From NCBI GenBank assembly GCA_039583345.1, contig JAZDSJ010000002.1, positions 62,001 through 126,000 of the forward strand: a stretch of DNA of 64,000 nt, read 5' to 3'. The notes below the pieces were generated by a model that saw only the letters and a program-made list of their open reading frames with translations, did not search any database and was not told the origin of the DNA. The DNA comes from Tectiglobus diatomicola (GTDB lineage Bacteria; Pseudomonadota; Alphaproteobacteria; Rhizobiales; Hyphomicrobiaceae). Made by a program: the position numbers and the translations under genes. This document shows, one piece after another, positions 1-10,333 of this stretch; position 1 is the first letter of the stretch; every line of letters starts with the position of its first letter.

Positions 1-542
1 AGACTTTCCTTAGGCCCTTCCGGCTCTTGTGCCATCCAGCCATCTCTACCTGATCCGTAAAGAGTAGGAAAATCTAGTTGTTCATCCAACGCATCTAGAT
101 TAGCAATTAGATCGAAAACTTCATTTAAAACATCCTGATGACGTTCATCGGGACGATCGATCTTGTTAATTGCAACTATAGGCCTCATACCAAGTTTCAA
201 AGCCTTAGAGAGAACAAACTTAGTTTGTGGAAGTGGCCCTTCGGAAGCATCGACAAGAACGACTACGCCATCAACCATGTTCAAGATGCGCTCCACCTCT
301 CCGCCGAAGTCCGCGTGTCCCGGTGTATCAACAATATTAATACGTATATCATTCCAAACAAGCGATGTGCATTTGGCTAAAATAGTGATACCGCGTTCAC
401 GTTCTAGATCATTGGAGTCCATAGCGCGTTCAGCGATCTGTTGGTTCTCACGAAAGACCCCAGATTGTTTCAACAAGGCATCGATCAAGGTTGTTTTGCC
501 ATGATCAACATGCGCTATTATCGCAATATTACGCAATTCCAT
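1..542 (-). CDS. typA: Translational GTPase TypA/BipA, N-terminal part (runs off the left edge)
   Basis: Ribosome-associated GTPase of the EF-G/LepA superfamily, involved in ribosome assembly and stress adaptation. The reading frame stays open from the start codon to the window edge, about 180 codons. The G domain is plain: P-loop AHVDHGKT at residues 10-17, the RERGITI switch I segment, DTPGHADFGGEVER (G3) and NKIDRPDE (G4). The start MELRNIAIIAHVDHGK matches the usual TypA N terminus closely, so the ATG is well placed. The domains that follow the G domain lie outside the window. The gene is transcribed away from argC, with a 1.1 kb gene-free stretch between them. No lesion is visible in the part seen. 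Confidence 0.96.
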   Translation of the reverse strand, partial: MELRNIAIIAHVDHGKTTLIDALLKQSGVFRENQQIAERAMDSNDLERERGITILAKCTSLVWNDIRINIVDTPGHADFGGEVERILNMVDGVVVLVDASEGPLPQTKFVLSKALKLGMRPIVAINKIDRPDERHQDVLNEVFDLIANLDALDEQLDFPTLYGSGRDGWMAQEPEGPKES

Positions 543-1641
543 TGCAAAGCCCAATTCTCGTTTTAAGTTAAAAACATATTGCTATCATAATAAGATAGGT
601 ATAGCTAGACACATGTGCTGAGCATACGACTTGATCCTGTCGCATGGCGATATAATTCTGCATAATGAACGAAATATCTCCTAAACAATATCTTTAACGT
701 GATATTGGTTCTTAAAAGTCTCAGTTCACGTGACAATGGTCACATATTTTGTTGTAGATATTACTATAAGCAATAACTTTAGAAGTTGGATAATCTAATA
801 TCTATATCTTTTTAGCTATGGGCTACGTGTAGACCTAAGACCTGATAATCTAAATTGTACAATCAAATTTTTATAAACAAATTCTTGAATTCTTAGTAGC
901 ATGTCTAAATGAAGGAAACGTTATAGTGTCGTGTATGTAAAAAAAGCTCTAAATCTATCAAGAATTCAAGCGATACCCCTTAGTAATTTTGATGATATTA
1001 TCAAAAGAAGCTTTTCTAAATTTTGAATTGCAGAATATTTTTAATGACAATGATGTTCCATGATACGAAATAAATTTAGCTCTGATTTAAAATGAATTAG
1101 ACACGAGAAGTTGAAAACGAACAACATGCAGTTCATTCATAAACTACATCCATAGTTGGAGGGCACTTTAGTGTAAAAAATTAATTACTAAGTATTTATA
1201 AAGCTTTTAGGTATCTTTAAGGTTTCTTAGTACACAGTAAAACCTTAGCTTTACTGATTTTAGCCTTGATAACTTATTAAATGAAATCTCATTTTAAAAA
1301 AGCTAAAATAGAGCACCCAAAAATTTAACTACTTAAAAAGTCTTAGATTATATGTTCTATCAACTTGGAAGTTTGCTAGTATTTCTCTAATTTATATCAG
1401 TCCTACTAAACTTAAGAAGCTATCTTTTACTCCAAACAGAGATATGTTACACATCAACAATTACTGTTTTGTTATAGTTTTAAATATATCAAATAGTTAC
1501 AAGTATGTTGTTTAAAACAATTCTATGGATACTAACTTTTCACAAGCTATAAAGAACAACATGATCCAAAATGGGTGTCCTGAGTATTTAACAAATACAG
1601 GCCCTTATTTTTAAAGACACTACTTAGGGAGATAGGTCATT
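543..1641. other. Gene-free AT-rich gap between divergent typA and argC
   Basis: About 1.1 kb with stops in all frames and no RNA gene recognised. It must carry the promoters of typA (leftward) and argC (rightward), but no convincing -35/-10 pair stands out from the AT-rich background. In many alphaproteobacteria argC follows rplM-rpsI; no trace of rpsI could be read just upstream of argC here. Confidence 0.7.
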
Positions 1642-2583
1642 ATGTCTTGTACACCTACGATTTTCATCGATGGTGAAGCCGGGACCACTGGCCTGAAAAT
1701 CCGCGAACACCTACGTGAAATGCCAGGCGTTAGTTTGAGAGCGATTCCACAAAATGATCGCAAGAATCCTTTAGCTAAAAAAGCACTTTTAAAGGAAGTT
1801 GACATGGTGGTTTTGTGCTTACCCGATAAAGCTGCGCGCAAGACCGTAGAAATTTGTTCTACACTGCCAGAAGGTGGGCCAAAGATCGTTGACACTTCAA
1901 CTGTCCACAGAGTTTCGGAGGGATGGGTATATGGCTTTCCAGAATTAAATAATGAACAAGAAGAAGCCATTAAGAAAGCTAAATGGCTCTCTAATCCTGG
2001 CTGTTATCCTACAGGGGTGATAGCTTTGCTCCGTCCGCTCATAGATGCTGGAATAATACAAACTAGTTATCCGATAACCATTAACGCTATATCTGGCTAT
2101 TCTGGTGGTGGAAAGTCTATGATTCATTTTTATGAAGAAGATACCGCACCTCCTTTCGAAATGTATAGTTTAGGATTAAGACATAAGCATTTACCTGAAT
2201 TACAAAAATACACAATGCTGAAGCATCCACCGATTTTTATTCCATCTGTGGGGAATTTTCGGCAGGGCATGTTGATTTCAATACCATTACATCTCAATAT
2301 TTTGGAGGTTAAGACATCTTTTAAGGAAATTTATAATACTTTGGCAAACCATTATGTCGGGCGCAAATATGTTAAAGTTGTATCTCCCATGAATGATAAA
2401 GAGATTCTTAGTGGAAAGATATCTCCAGAATTATTGAACAATACAAATAATCTTGAACTTCGAGTATTCAATTATGAAAAATACAATCACGTTGTACTAA
2501 TTGCTCGTTTGGACAACCTTGGTAAAGGAGCATCAGGTGCTGCTGTACAAAACATCAAACTAATGCTTGGACTTGACGACTAG
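1642..2583 (+). CDS. argC: N-acetyl-gamma-glutamyl-phosphate reductase (short, type 2 ArgC)
   Basis: NADPH-dependent reduction of N-acetylglutamyl-5-phosphate to the semialdehyde, the third step of arginine synthesis, in the cytoplasm. At 313 residues it is the short form typical of alphaproteobacteria. The nucleotide-binding segment is DGEAGTTGLKIR (residues 10-21). The catalytic cysteine is Cys121 in SNPGCYPTG, and the SGYSGGGKSMI loop follows. The ATG sits behind a purine-rich AGGGAGATAGG stretch. No other arg gene is adjacent, but argG lies about 27 kb away in the window, so the pathway seems to be kept with scattered genes. The frame is intact and the core motifs are present. Confidence 0.97.
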   Translation: MSCTPTIFIDGEAGTTGLKIREHLREMPGVSLRAIPQNDRKNPLAKKALLKEVDMVVLCLPDKAARKTVEICSTLPEGGPKIVDTSTVHRVSEGWVYGFPELNNEQEEAIKKAKWLSNPGCYPTGVIALLRPLIDAGIIQTSYPITINAISGYSGGGKSMIHFYEEDTAPPFEMYSLGLRHKHLPELQKYTMLKHPPIFIPSVGNFRQGMLISIPLHLNILEVKTSFKEIYNTLANHYVGRKYVKVVSPMNDKEILSGKISPELLNNTNNLELRVFNYEKYNHVVLIARLDNLGKGASGAAVQNIKLMLGLDD

Positions 2584-2996
2584 ATGTAGAGTAGTTAATT
2601 CTAATCAGAAGCTCGTTTCAGGTAAATTAAACCTAATTTCAAATAATTATGTTTTGGCTAAGGAGATCTTTTACATGGAGTGTTTAGCTTTGCCTGTATT
2701 ATTTCAAATCAAAATTTAAGATTTGGCTAGTTTTTGTATTAGAGTTGTTCTTTCGAAAAAAGTTATATGAAAATGACACGCGTTGAGGTGCGGTTAAATA
2801 TATCATCAATGTTTTCCTAATACGTATTCAAGAGTTTTAATCTACGAAAATATGGTAAGACATTTAATCTTCAGGGCATACATGATCAAAGATTAGGTAC
2901 ATTTACACTTCAAAGTATAATATTAATAAATATTAATACATACGTATAGTTTATAAATTTCCTGGTACAAAGAGTTTTCGCTAGCTGGAGATCGAA
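2584..2996. other. Gap with an orphan Shine-Dalgarno and a 14-codon frame
   Basis: The only notable element is AAGGAG at 2660-2665, ten bases before an ATG at 2675. That ATG opens a frame of just 14 codons (stop at 2717-2719). It may be the surviving start of a lost gene or chance. The rest is AT-rich with no other signal. Confidence 0.5.
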
Positions 2997-3200
2997 TTGA
3001 ACATAAGAACACGAAAATTTATCGGTACTATTTTACTTATTATCTTTTTATCTATTTATACGCTTCTGGCGATGCTTCTCGCAATTACGCTTCAGGTTAA
3101 TGCGAGTAAGTTTATTGAAGTGTTGTATTATTTTATAGCAGGATTAGCTTGGACAGTGCCAGCTGGTATCATTATTTGGTGGATGCAACGACCGGATTAA
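2997..3200 (+). CDS. DUF2842 family small inner-membrane protein
   Basis: A 67-residue protein with two hydrophobic segments (about residues 9-30 and 42-62) and the closing WWMQRPD typical of the alphaproteobacterial DUF2842 family. Function is unknown for the family. Translation starts at a TTG, supported by GGAG at 2987-2990, seven bases upstream; no ATG is available that would keep the first membrane segment. It is flanked by non-coding DNA on both sides and followed by a hairpin. Retention in such a thinned genome suggests that it matters to the cell. Confidence 0.85.
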   Translation: MNIRTRKFIGTILLIIFLSIYTLLAMLLAITLQVNASKFIEVLYYFIAGLAWTVPAGIIIWWMQRPD

Positions 3201-3220
3201 CTATTAAGCCGTATTGTGAA

Positions 3221-3246
3221 AGTAGCTAACTTAGTTAGAAGCTACT
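3221..3246. terminator. Hairpin between convergent DUF2842 and Wzz-like genes
   Basis: The arms AGTAGCT and AGCTACT pair perfectly over 7 bp, with a further 3 bp (AAC/GTT) inside. The element lies between two convergent genes. A short A-run follows on the plus strand rather than a T-run, so it is not a classical intrinsic terminator. It may protect or end transcripts from either side. Confidence 0.4.
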
Positions 3247-3308
3247 GTTAAATTACGTTAATAAAAAAACCTCTCTAATTTTATTACTACATTAATTTAG
3301 TATTCAAC

Positions 3309-5405
3309 TTAAAAAGCTTTCTTGTTCATACTTGTTACACTACTTGAATTGCTTTTTAGGCACTTCATTATATCAATATTAGATACATTAAATCCTGCGA
3401 ATATCTCTGTACCGTTTTCAATAAGTTCTGTTTGAGCTGAGTTTTCAGTTATAATTATGACCTTGGATAAGCGAGCTTGAATGATTCTGAGTAACGTTTG
3501 AGCGGCATTAAAGCTGCCCATAACTATGATATGGTCGTACAGCTCATCAAGCGCATCAAAAATTGCATTTATACCAACTGAATCACTTTTTAGTTTTTCA
3601 GAAACTAAAGAGTTATCAACTTCAATAAAATGAAAATTACTGTCAGGTACTTTTGCTATTATTGCTTTGAATTCTACATCACCCTTTAACAAATCATGTA
3701 TATTAGCTTTAACTACAATACCAAGTTGGTCAGCACTCACTTCACCCTTAGTGTTCCAATTTATGACTACAACTTTTGTTTTTTTTTGGCTTAAAAAATG
3801 CGCCAATAATATACCTTCACGTGTAACATCTATCGCTTGGTGATCTCCGGTTATAATAGTGCGGTATCCGGAAATACCTTTGCTTTGTTTAAGAATAATA
3901 CTTGAAATACTTTTTATGATATTGTTGTCATCACTGCTTAAATCATTGAGGGTAGTATAATTGTTGCAGTTAAGATCAACAGGCCCCTTTTTTGAGTTCT
4001 TTGACTTGAACTTATATCGACTATAAAGTTTCGCTATCTTTCTGGTAAAAGTCCTAAAATTATGTTTTTTAGTTTTATAATTCCGAGATCTTAACTTGTA
4101 ATATTCCACATTATTAATTGACATAATTTCTTTTGCTATTATGCCAGCGAAACCAAATAAGGTAACCGCAATAGTAGTAAATAACGTATACATAAGTCTG
4201 GAGTGGGATGTTGACTGAGCAATTGTAACCCCAGATAGTTTAACCTCAGTATTTACAAGAGAGTTTTTCGATATGGCACTAATGTTGTTGCTTTTACTCT
4301 GCCCGTCGAATTTAGTTTGATTTGGATTTTTGGATACTAAAGTATTATTAGAAAAGCTAAGTTTTTCATCAGTTTCAGTATCGACATTAGTAATTAATTC
4401 TAACTTCTCGAGATCGTTTCTAATTTTATTAAACTTTAAATTTAACGTATTGAAACTTTGCTCAAATTCAAACTCGGCTTTTTGTAAATACGTTCTTATC
4501 AAATTTTGTATTTGAGCTGCTTCAGATTCGAGTTGTTCTAGAATTGGATGAGTTTTTGATAATACCGCTTGTGCTTCTCTAATTTGTAATTTTACTAATC
4601 TGTGCTGCGAATACAGTTTTTCTATAACAGGTAAGTTTTTAACCTTAGATAAATTCTCAGGTTGGTTGCTGCGACTTAAATCACGTGCAGTCATCCATTT
4701 TGATCGTGCAACACCTAATTCAGTACTAATTTTATTAAGTCTTATGTTCAGTTCTTCCATTCGCTTCTTTTTAAGTGAATTTTGAATGGGTTCTGAACTC
4801 TTATAATTTTCTTTGGCTATTTGAGCTTTAAAAAGTAAATCGTTTAAATAAGTATCGTAGTATAAATTCGCTAGAATATTGTTAAAGCTAATAGCTAATT
4901 CTTTATTACTTGATAAAAATTTTATTGATATATATCTACCATCTTTAGTAGGCAATACTTTTAAGCGCTCACGAATGAAACTTAAAACAATATTTTTTCT
5001 TTTTAAACCTTTAGTTTCCGGTTTTATGATGCTATTTTGTTTTTCAGTTGTGTGGTAGTGTTTCGGGTTTCTTGATTTGAATTCCTTTTGTTTCTCTAGC
5101 TCTAGGATTTCAGCAACCTTAAGTAGAAGATCTGAAGATTGAATCTTTTCTACATGATCATCAATAGTTTTACGATTAATCTTTTGTCCTGTTACTCCAT
5201 CCTTATTTTGCATTTCAAAGGCAATGGGAATAAGCTCTATACGAGCTTCAGAAGTATATGTTTGTTCAGACATAGAACATGCAAAGAAAGTAATTGCACC
5301 GAAAAAAATTGCAAGGATAATTATTGGGCTAAAGCTATTGTGCAAGGTGCGCACAAGCTTAGTTATATCTACTTCTTTTACATTTTGCTGATTTGATAAA
5401 GCCAT
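3309..5405 (-). CDS. Polysaccharide chain-length (Wzz/GumC-type) protein with degenerate BY-kinase-like domain
   Basis: Inner-membrane co-polymerase of the kind that sets chain length in exopolysaccharide or O-antigen export. Layout of the roughly 700-residue protein: a first membrane segment in the N-terminal 50 residues (SPIIILAIFFGAITFFACS), a Wzz-type periplasmic region with long coiled coil, a second membrane segment near residues 405-430, then a cytoplasmic domain shaped like the CpsD/CapB tyrosine-kinase ATPase. In that domain the Walker A lysine motif is missing (TIITGDHQAIDVTREG at the expected place), and the second Asp-rich motif reads VVVINWNTKG. It therefore looks inactive. The longest frame begins with GTG at 5432; I prefer the ATG at 5405, which starts MALSNQQNVKEVD. 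No polymerase, flippase or other export gene is adjacent. Confidence 0.8.
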   Translation of the reverse strand: MALSNQQNVKEVDITKLVRTLHNSFSPIIILAIFFGAITFFACSMSEQTYTSEARIELIPIAFEMQNKDGVTGQKINRKTIDDHVEKIQSSDLLLKVAEILELEKQKEFKSRNPKHYHTTEKQNSIIKPETKGLKRKNIVLSFIRERLKVLPTKDGRYISIKFLSSNKELAISFNNILANLYYDTYLNDLLFKAQIAKENYKSSEPIQNSLKKKRMEELNIRLNKISTELGVARSKWMTARDLSRSNQPENLSKVKNLPVIEKLYSQHRLVKLQIREAQAVLSKTHPILEQLESEAAQIQNLIRTYLQKAEFEFEQSFNTLNLKFNKIRNDLEKLELITNVDTETDEKLSFSNNTLVSKNPNQTKFDGQSKSNNISAISKNSLVNTEVKLSGVTIAQSTSHSRLMYTLFTTIAVTLFGFAGIIAKEIMSINNVEYYKLRSRNYKTKKHNFRTFTRKIAKLYSRYKFKSKNSKKGPVDLNCNNYTTLNDLSSDDNNIIKSISSIILKQSKGISGYRTIITGDHQAIDVTREGILLAHFLSQKKTKVVVINWNTKGEVSADQLGIVVKANIHDLLKGDVEFKAIIAKVPDSNFHFIEVDNSLVSEKLKSDSVGINAIFDALDELYDHIIVMGSFNAAQTLLRIIQARLSKVIIITENSAQTELIENGTEIFAGFNVSNIDIMKCLKSNSSSVTSMNKKAF

Positions 5406-5432
5406 TTCTGAGTACTCTTGGGTGAACAGCAC

Positions 5433-6197
5433 AATTTTTACTTAAAAAGTATTTAATAACTTTATATTCTGATCACATTATACTTTTTGAGAATATCATA
5501 AGTAATTAAGCCTACTTCACTTGAATAAAACTATAGTAAGCATCAATGGCATGCCTATGATTAAAACTTATTTAAAACTCTAGTATATAGATATATCCAA
5601 AAATATATTAGACGTTAATGAAATACCCAATTTATATAACACCTCTAATTCTTAAATCTATCTACTTATGGACATAACTCTATCTTCTATGGCCTATTAA
5701 ACTTGGTAATTAAAAAATTCAAAGTTAGAGTTATTAGTTCATAAATATATTATTAAAACCTATATAAATTATTATCTAATTGTCATAATTCAAAATTAAA
5801 ATAATATTTTCTAAATAACAATAAAATTCAATCTAAAAACCAAAACCATAATTATCTTTACTAAAACAAGCTTGTAATTTTATGTTATATGTCAATTATA
5901 ATCGCTCAGAATTTACAATTTTTGATCAGGTATCTTGATAATCATTAATTGGATAATATTGTAATCTTTCTAGATATGTTTGCAAGTTCTATAACTTAAT
6001 GATATAAGGTATTAATTCAGTAAAAACATGACTATGTCAAATTTTAAGTGTTTAGTAAGTTTAGTAAAATTTATTACATCATTCACAAAATATAAATCAA
6101 GTAAGAACTTATTCAGTTAAATAGGTTTTATATTATAGGCTATATTATGTAGCTATTTTTTATTAACATCAAATAAGGACGCAGGCTTTAAAGTTTG
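5433..6197. other. Gene-free, very AT-rich gap
   Basis: About 0.77 kb upstream of the Wzz-like gene and downstream of the TPR gene, both on the minus strand. I see no coding frame, RNA gene or clear relic in it. Confidence 0.7.
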
Positions 6198-6953
6198 TTA
6201 TTCAACTGTTTTCGTTGATAAAAAAGCCTCAGTCTCTAGATTTTGTGCATCACTTTTTCGTCCTTGAAGACGCAACACAATTGCAAGATTTCTTTTAACT
6301 TTAGGATCTATAATTGGCATTTGGCTTGCCTTACTAAGCAAAGTTTCCGCAATCTTCAAATCTCCATTAGCAGCCTTAGCCATAGCTAAATTATTCATAA
6401 CAGATGGGTTTTTTGGCGCTAACTTTAGTGCGCGCTCAAATTGATAGCTTGCGTCTTTATATCTTCCTAATTTCGCAAAGGCAGTACCGCGCGCAGACAC
6501 CGTACGCCAGTCAGGGCGATTTGGATCGTCGGCTTTTGCTAAAATTTTAATGGCAGCAGCTGCTTGATCATTAGCTAATGTAGTACGACCATAAGCTGAA
6601 AGAAACTCAATATCCATGCCATGATACGCTGACGCTGTACGAAGTACAGACACAGCATGATTTTTATGGCCGGCTTTTCTTAACGCAGAGGCATAATTCA
6701 ATGCATTTGTTTTATTTTTTGGATCAGCAATATATAGCTTGCTGTAATGTGCAATATCAAAACCAGTTGATCTATCAATGGCTGTTATTGACGATGCACC
6801 ATTTGTTACGATCCCCAAATTGGAAATATTGTCTAAATGACTTTTACCGCAGGCACAAAAGATAGCTGTAGCTGATAAAGTTAAAATAAATCGTACTAAT
6901 CGTAACGCCCCAATCCTTTTACATAACCGTTCGTAAATCATAATAGTGTCCAT
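6198..6953 (-). CDS. TPR-repeat protein, TadD-like, probably secreted or lipid-anchored
   Basis: A 251-residue protein with an N-terminal hydrophobic segment (about residues 17-34) ending in FCACGK, a weak lipobox. The tail region consists of tetratricopeptide repeats; the clearest is GRYKDASYQFERALKLAPKNP. It resembles TadD, the TPR lipoprotein of Flp/Tad pilus clusters, and other short TPR scaffolds. No tad/cpa gene lies nearby, so a pilus role is not supported by context. The ATG has no good ribosome site; a second ATG four codons in is equally possible. The general call of TPR protein is firm, but TadD identity is tentative. Confidence 0.75.
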   Translation of the reverse strand: MDTIMIYERLCKRIGALRLVRFILTLSATAIFCACGKSHLDNISNLGIVTNGASSITAIDRSTGFDIAHYSKLYIADPKNKTNALNYASALRKAGHKNHAVSVLRTASAYHGMDIEFLSAYGRTTLANDQAAAAIKILAKADDPNRPDWRTVSARGTAFAKLGRYKDASYQFERALKLAPKNPSVMNNLAMAKAANGDLKIAETLLSKASQMPIIDPKVKRNLAIVLRLQGRKSDAQNLETEAFLSTKTVE

Positions 6954-8039
6954 GCATTCGCAAAATAAAACTTAACGAATCAATAATATCAGGAAGTCAA
7001 TCAAAAAAGTCTTAACAATCTGAATTTATTACCATCTGGAATTTCTAATGTTACTTTTAATCACAGATAGATCAAAAAGCATTTAACAGAGAAACTACAT
7101 AAAATGAAAATTAAACTTCACAACAAAAATTTATTTCATCCTGGGTGTAGCCTTGGACTAGAAGGTTAAATAGACGGCTAAGTTTCCAAGTTTCTAAACG
7201 TTTTTTCGACCACGTTTAAACTCAGAATACCTGGACGACATATCTTTTAAGACTGGCTGCATCAATTGGTTCAGGAATATCAACGGGCTTCATTGAGGCG
7301 ATTTCAGACGACGGCAAATTGCCTGGGCGCTGATCACCTTTCGAACGCAGATGGGAATCAGGAATTATGACTGTAATTGGTGATTAAGATCACGTACTTT
7401 AATATCCAATTTCTGACTTTTTTGACGGCAACATCTGTTTCTTTCGTTTGTGTATTTATTGAACTTTAGATAATAGTCTGAATTCATACAAATTTCATAA
7501 GTGTTATTTAAATTAGTATAAGATGTGCATAGCAAAGCGCTTATTTTTGCCGCAGTAATAGTGATAGGTATTATATTAATACGTAACTAAACCCATGAGG
7601 TAGGAAAATAAATTATTACTTAATTCAGAAACATTACTCACAAGAGCTTGTTAGTATCAGAGACACCTTATAATGCGTAACTAGTTATATCAAATATTAT
7701 TTCAGAGGAAAAATTCCTAAACTTTTACAGCTTTTATAAAAATTAATAATTATTTTAAAGTAATATTTAACTATTTTCTTAAAGATGTTAAGTATGTTAT
7801 TAATAGAAATATACCACCATGATTTTTGCGGAACAACCAACACTTTTTAAAAAACATTAAAACATTTTAATCAATGTGAGTTAACAACTTACCTGAAACT
7901 CATTAAAAGTGTAATCCTTGTGTTTTCAAAAACAGTAATAGCAAAGACTTGGAAAACTATCGAATCTTGTAAGATTTCACACTGCGTAAAAGCACATAAT
8001 TACATTTATTTGTATGTAAGTGATCAAACTAATTTGGAA
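6954..8039. other. Gap between the TPR gene and glyS, containing one coding relic
   Basis: Mostly AT-rich and empty. The stretch 7190-7440 is richer in G+C and carries overlapping minus-strand open frames, annotated separately as a possible gene relic. ppdK, which often follows glyS in alphaproteobacteria, is not here. Confidence 0.65.
7222..7383 (-). pseudogene. Possible relic of an unidentified coding sequence
   Basis: A 53-codon minus-strand frame with no ATG near its beginning. It has coding-like composition, for example GDQRPGNLPSSEIASMKP and DIPEPIDAASLKRYVVQVF before the stop. A second minus-strand frame overlaps its end and continues to a stop at 7194-7196, ending YSEFKRGRKNV. Two adjoining plausible frames in a locally G+C-richer patch suggest a frameshifted remnant. 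I do not recognise the family. Confidence 0.35.
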
Positions 8040-10148
8040 TCAACCTGCGACTTTAGAAAAATCAGCTATACTACGTATAACATTACGGATATCAGCTAGG
8101 ATTTCAAGACGTTCAGAGCGTAAGGCTGAATTTTCATCATTTATAATAACATTATTAAAGAAGTTGTCTATCGGAACTAACAAGTCTGAAAGGGTTCGAA
8201 TAGCAAGCCCAAAATTTTCAAGACTCAGTGCTGCATGTATCTCGAGTCTGGCCTTCTCCACAGCGTATCTCAAACTCTGTTCTTCTAAATTGTGATATAA
8301 CTCACAATTCGAAACACCTCTATAAATGCAACCTTCCTTCTCTTCCTCAATCTCAAGAATATTAACTGCGCGCTTCAACCCGATTACTAATTTGTTACTG
8401 TCATCGGTCAAAAGAAATTCGTTTAATGCGACCACGCGCTTTACTAACAACGCTAGATCCGTCTGGTCACGAAGCGCAAACACTGCATCAATTAAGTCGT
8501 GACGTATACCACACCCTCGTAAGTAGTTTTTTAGCCGACCATAAAAAAAAGATAAAAGGTCGCTTGATATATTTTGAGAAGTACCACTTAATTGTGAAGT
8601 TAAGTCATTAAAATCGCAACCTATTTGCTGCTTAAGAATTTTGAGAGCCTGATCTATCGAGACTGACAATTCTAGTCGCAAATCGTTTTCTAAGCAAAGA
8701 CGAATCACACCTAATGCTGCCCGTCGCAATTTATAAGGATCACCAGAACCAGTTGTTTTTTCACCTGCAGCCCAAAGGCTAACTAATGTATCAAGTTTTT
8801 CAGCAAGCGCGATGGTAACTGAAACAGGCTCTGAAGGAACTGTATCAGTTGGACCTTTAGGCTTGTAATGATCGGCAATGGCGAGTGAAATACTACTCTT
8901 AACACCAACCAATCTGGCATAATAACACCCCATAATCCCTTGTAATTCAGGAAACTCACCGACCATCTCCGATATCAGATCAGCCTTACAAAGTTGTGCT
9001 GCTCGACGAGCATCCTCTACTTGTGCGCCTACAAATGGTGCTAAATATACCGACAGTTCCGTAATGCGTTCGGCTCTTTTTTTTTGCGAACCGAGTTTCT
9101 GATGAAAAGTAACTGTATCAAGTCTGCACGACATGTTCTCTATTGACTTATTAATGTCATTATCCCAGAAAAACTTAGCATCAGATAGACGGGCACGAAT
9201 AACCCTCTCATTCCCAGCAATAATCTGTTTGCCACCGTCCGCCGCAACCAAATTAGTAACTGCAATAAATTTATTGGCCAACTTTCCAGTTCTAGGATCG
9301 CGTAATGAAAAGCACTTTTGATGCGCCCTCATTGAGGTAATCAAACACTCCTCGGGTAAACTGAGAAAAGTCTTGTCAAATGTGCCGACTAATACCGATG
9401 GCCACTCTGTAAGACCAGCGTTTTCGTATGATAAAGATATATCATCTACAAGTTCAAGACCAATCTTAATCGCAATGGCCCTAGCTTGCTCAGTGATGAT
9501 GGTAGCCCTTTCGATGAAAGACAGGATAACTTTGTTGGTCCTTAGTTTGTAGTTATAATCCTCGAAGTTCCTAACTGTTAAGGATTTCTCACTATGAAAT
9601 CTATGCCCTCTCGTGACGTTGCTGCTTCTAATACCAGCAACATTAAAAGGTACTATTTCTCCGCCTAAAACGCACAGTATGCTATGCAAGGGTCTAATCC
9701 AATTAAAGTTTAAACCACCCCATCGCATAGACTTGGGCCACGGAAAATTTATACATACTTCAGGAACAACCTCTCCAATAATTTCAGAAGCCGAACGGCC
9801 TTTTTTTTGAATATAAGCGACATAAAACTCACCCTTATTAGGGTAAGAAATCACATCTGCCTCATCGATAGATTGCAAACCCGCTCCGCGCAAAAAACCA
9901 TCTATAGCCTTATCAGGTGAGCCAACACGTGGTCCCTTACGTTCATAACAAACTGCTGGGGTACTGTTTGCTACATCATTTATAACAATTACTAGACGGC
10001 GAGGAGTTACTAAAGATTTAACTCTGCCAATTCCAAGCCCCGCATTTTTGAGCCCAGATACAATCATGCGTTCAAAGTCTTCTGCAGCACGCATTTGCAT
10101 TCGTGAGGGTATTTCTTCTGAGAAGAGTTCGAGTAGAAGTTGAGACAT
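8040..10148 (-). CDS. glyS: Glycine--tRNA ligase beta subunit
   Basis: Beta subunit of the heterotetrameric (alpha2 beta2) bacterial glycyl-tRNA synthetase, needed for tRNA binding and charging. The N terminus MSQLLLELFSEEIPSRMQ is the family hallmark. The body continues with GRPS-type sequence through VTRGHRFHS, TSMRAHQKCFSLRDPRTG and SGDPYKLRRAALGVIRL, and the C-terminal anticodon-binding region is complete. Length is about 702 residues, as expected. A GTG three codons upstream extends the frame, but the ATG at 10148 matches the family start. It lies downstream of glyQ on the same strand with a 185 bp spacer, wider than in most genomes. Confidence 0.97.
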   Translation of the reverse strand: MSQLLLELFSEEIPSRMQMRAAEDFERMIVSGLKNAGLGIGRVKSLVTPRRLVIVINDVANSTPAVCYERKGPRVGSPDKAIDGFLRGAGLQSIDEADVISYPNKGEFYVAYIQKKGRSASEIIGEVVPEVCINFPWPKSMRWGGLNFNWIRPLHSILCVLGGEIVPFNVAGIRSSNVTRGHRFHSEKSLTVRNFEDYNYKLRTNKVILSFIERATIITEQARAIAIKIGLELVDDISLSYENAGLTEWPSVLVGTFDKTFLSLPEECLITSMRAHQKCFSLRDPRTGKLANKFIAVTNLVAADGGKQIIAGNERVIRARLSDAKFFWDNDINKSIENMSCRLDTVTFHQKLGSQKKRAERITELSVYLAPFVGAQVEDARRAAQLCKADLISEMVGEFPELQGIMGCYYARLVGVKSSISLAIADHYKPKGPTDTVPSEPVSVTIALAEKLDTLVSLWAAGEKTTGSGDPYKLRRAALGVIRLCLENDLRLELSVSIDQALKILKQQIGCDFNDLTSQLSGTSQNISSDLLSFFYGRLKNYLRGCGIRHDLIDAVFALRDQTDLALLVKRVVALNEFLLTDDSNKLVIGLKRAVNILEIEEEKEGCIYRGVSNCELYHNLEEQSLRYAVEKARLEIHAALSLENFGLAIRTLSDLLVPIDNFFNNVIINDENSALRSERLEILADIRNVIRSIADFSKVAG

Positions 10149-10333
10149 AGTAATCACTTAAATTCTTAAGAAGAATAATAATGCTTGTATTGTAGATAGG
10201 TTAGCAAAAAATTATAAAGAGCAATGTAAACATACTTCGTATCGGAAAGTCACAGTGCTATGACACAAATATGTATGAATAGAATCGCATCAAACCTAAC
10301 TAAGTGCCAGAAATTCTAATTATAATAAGTCAA

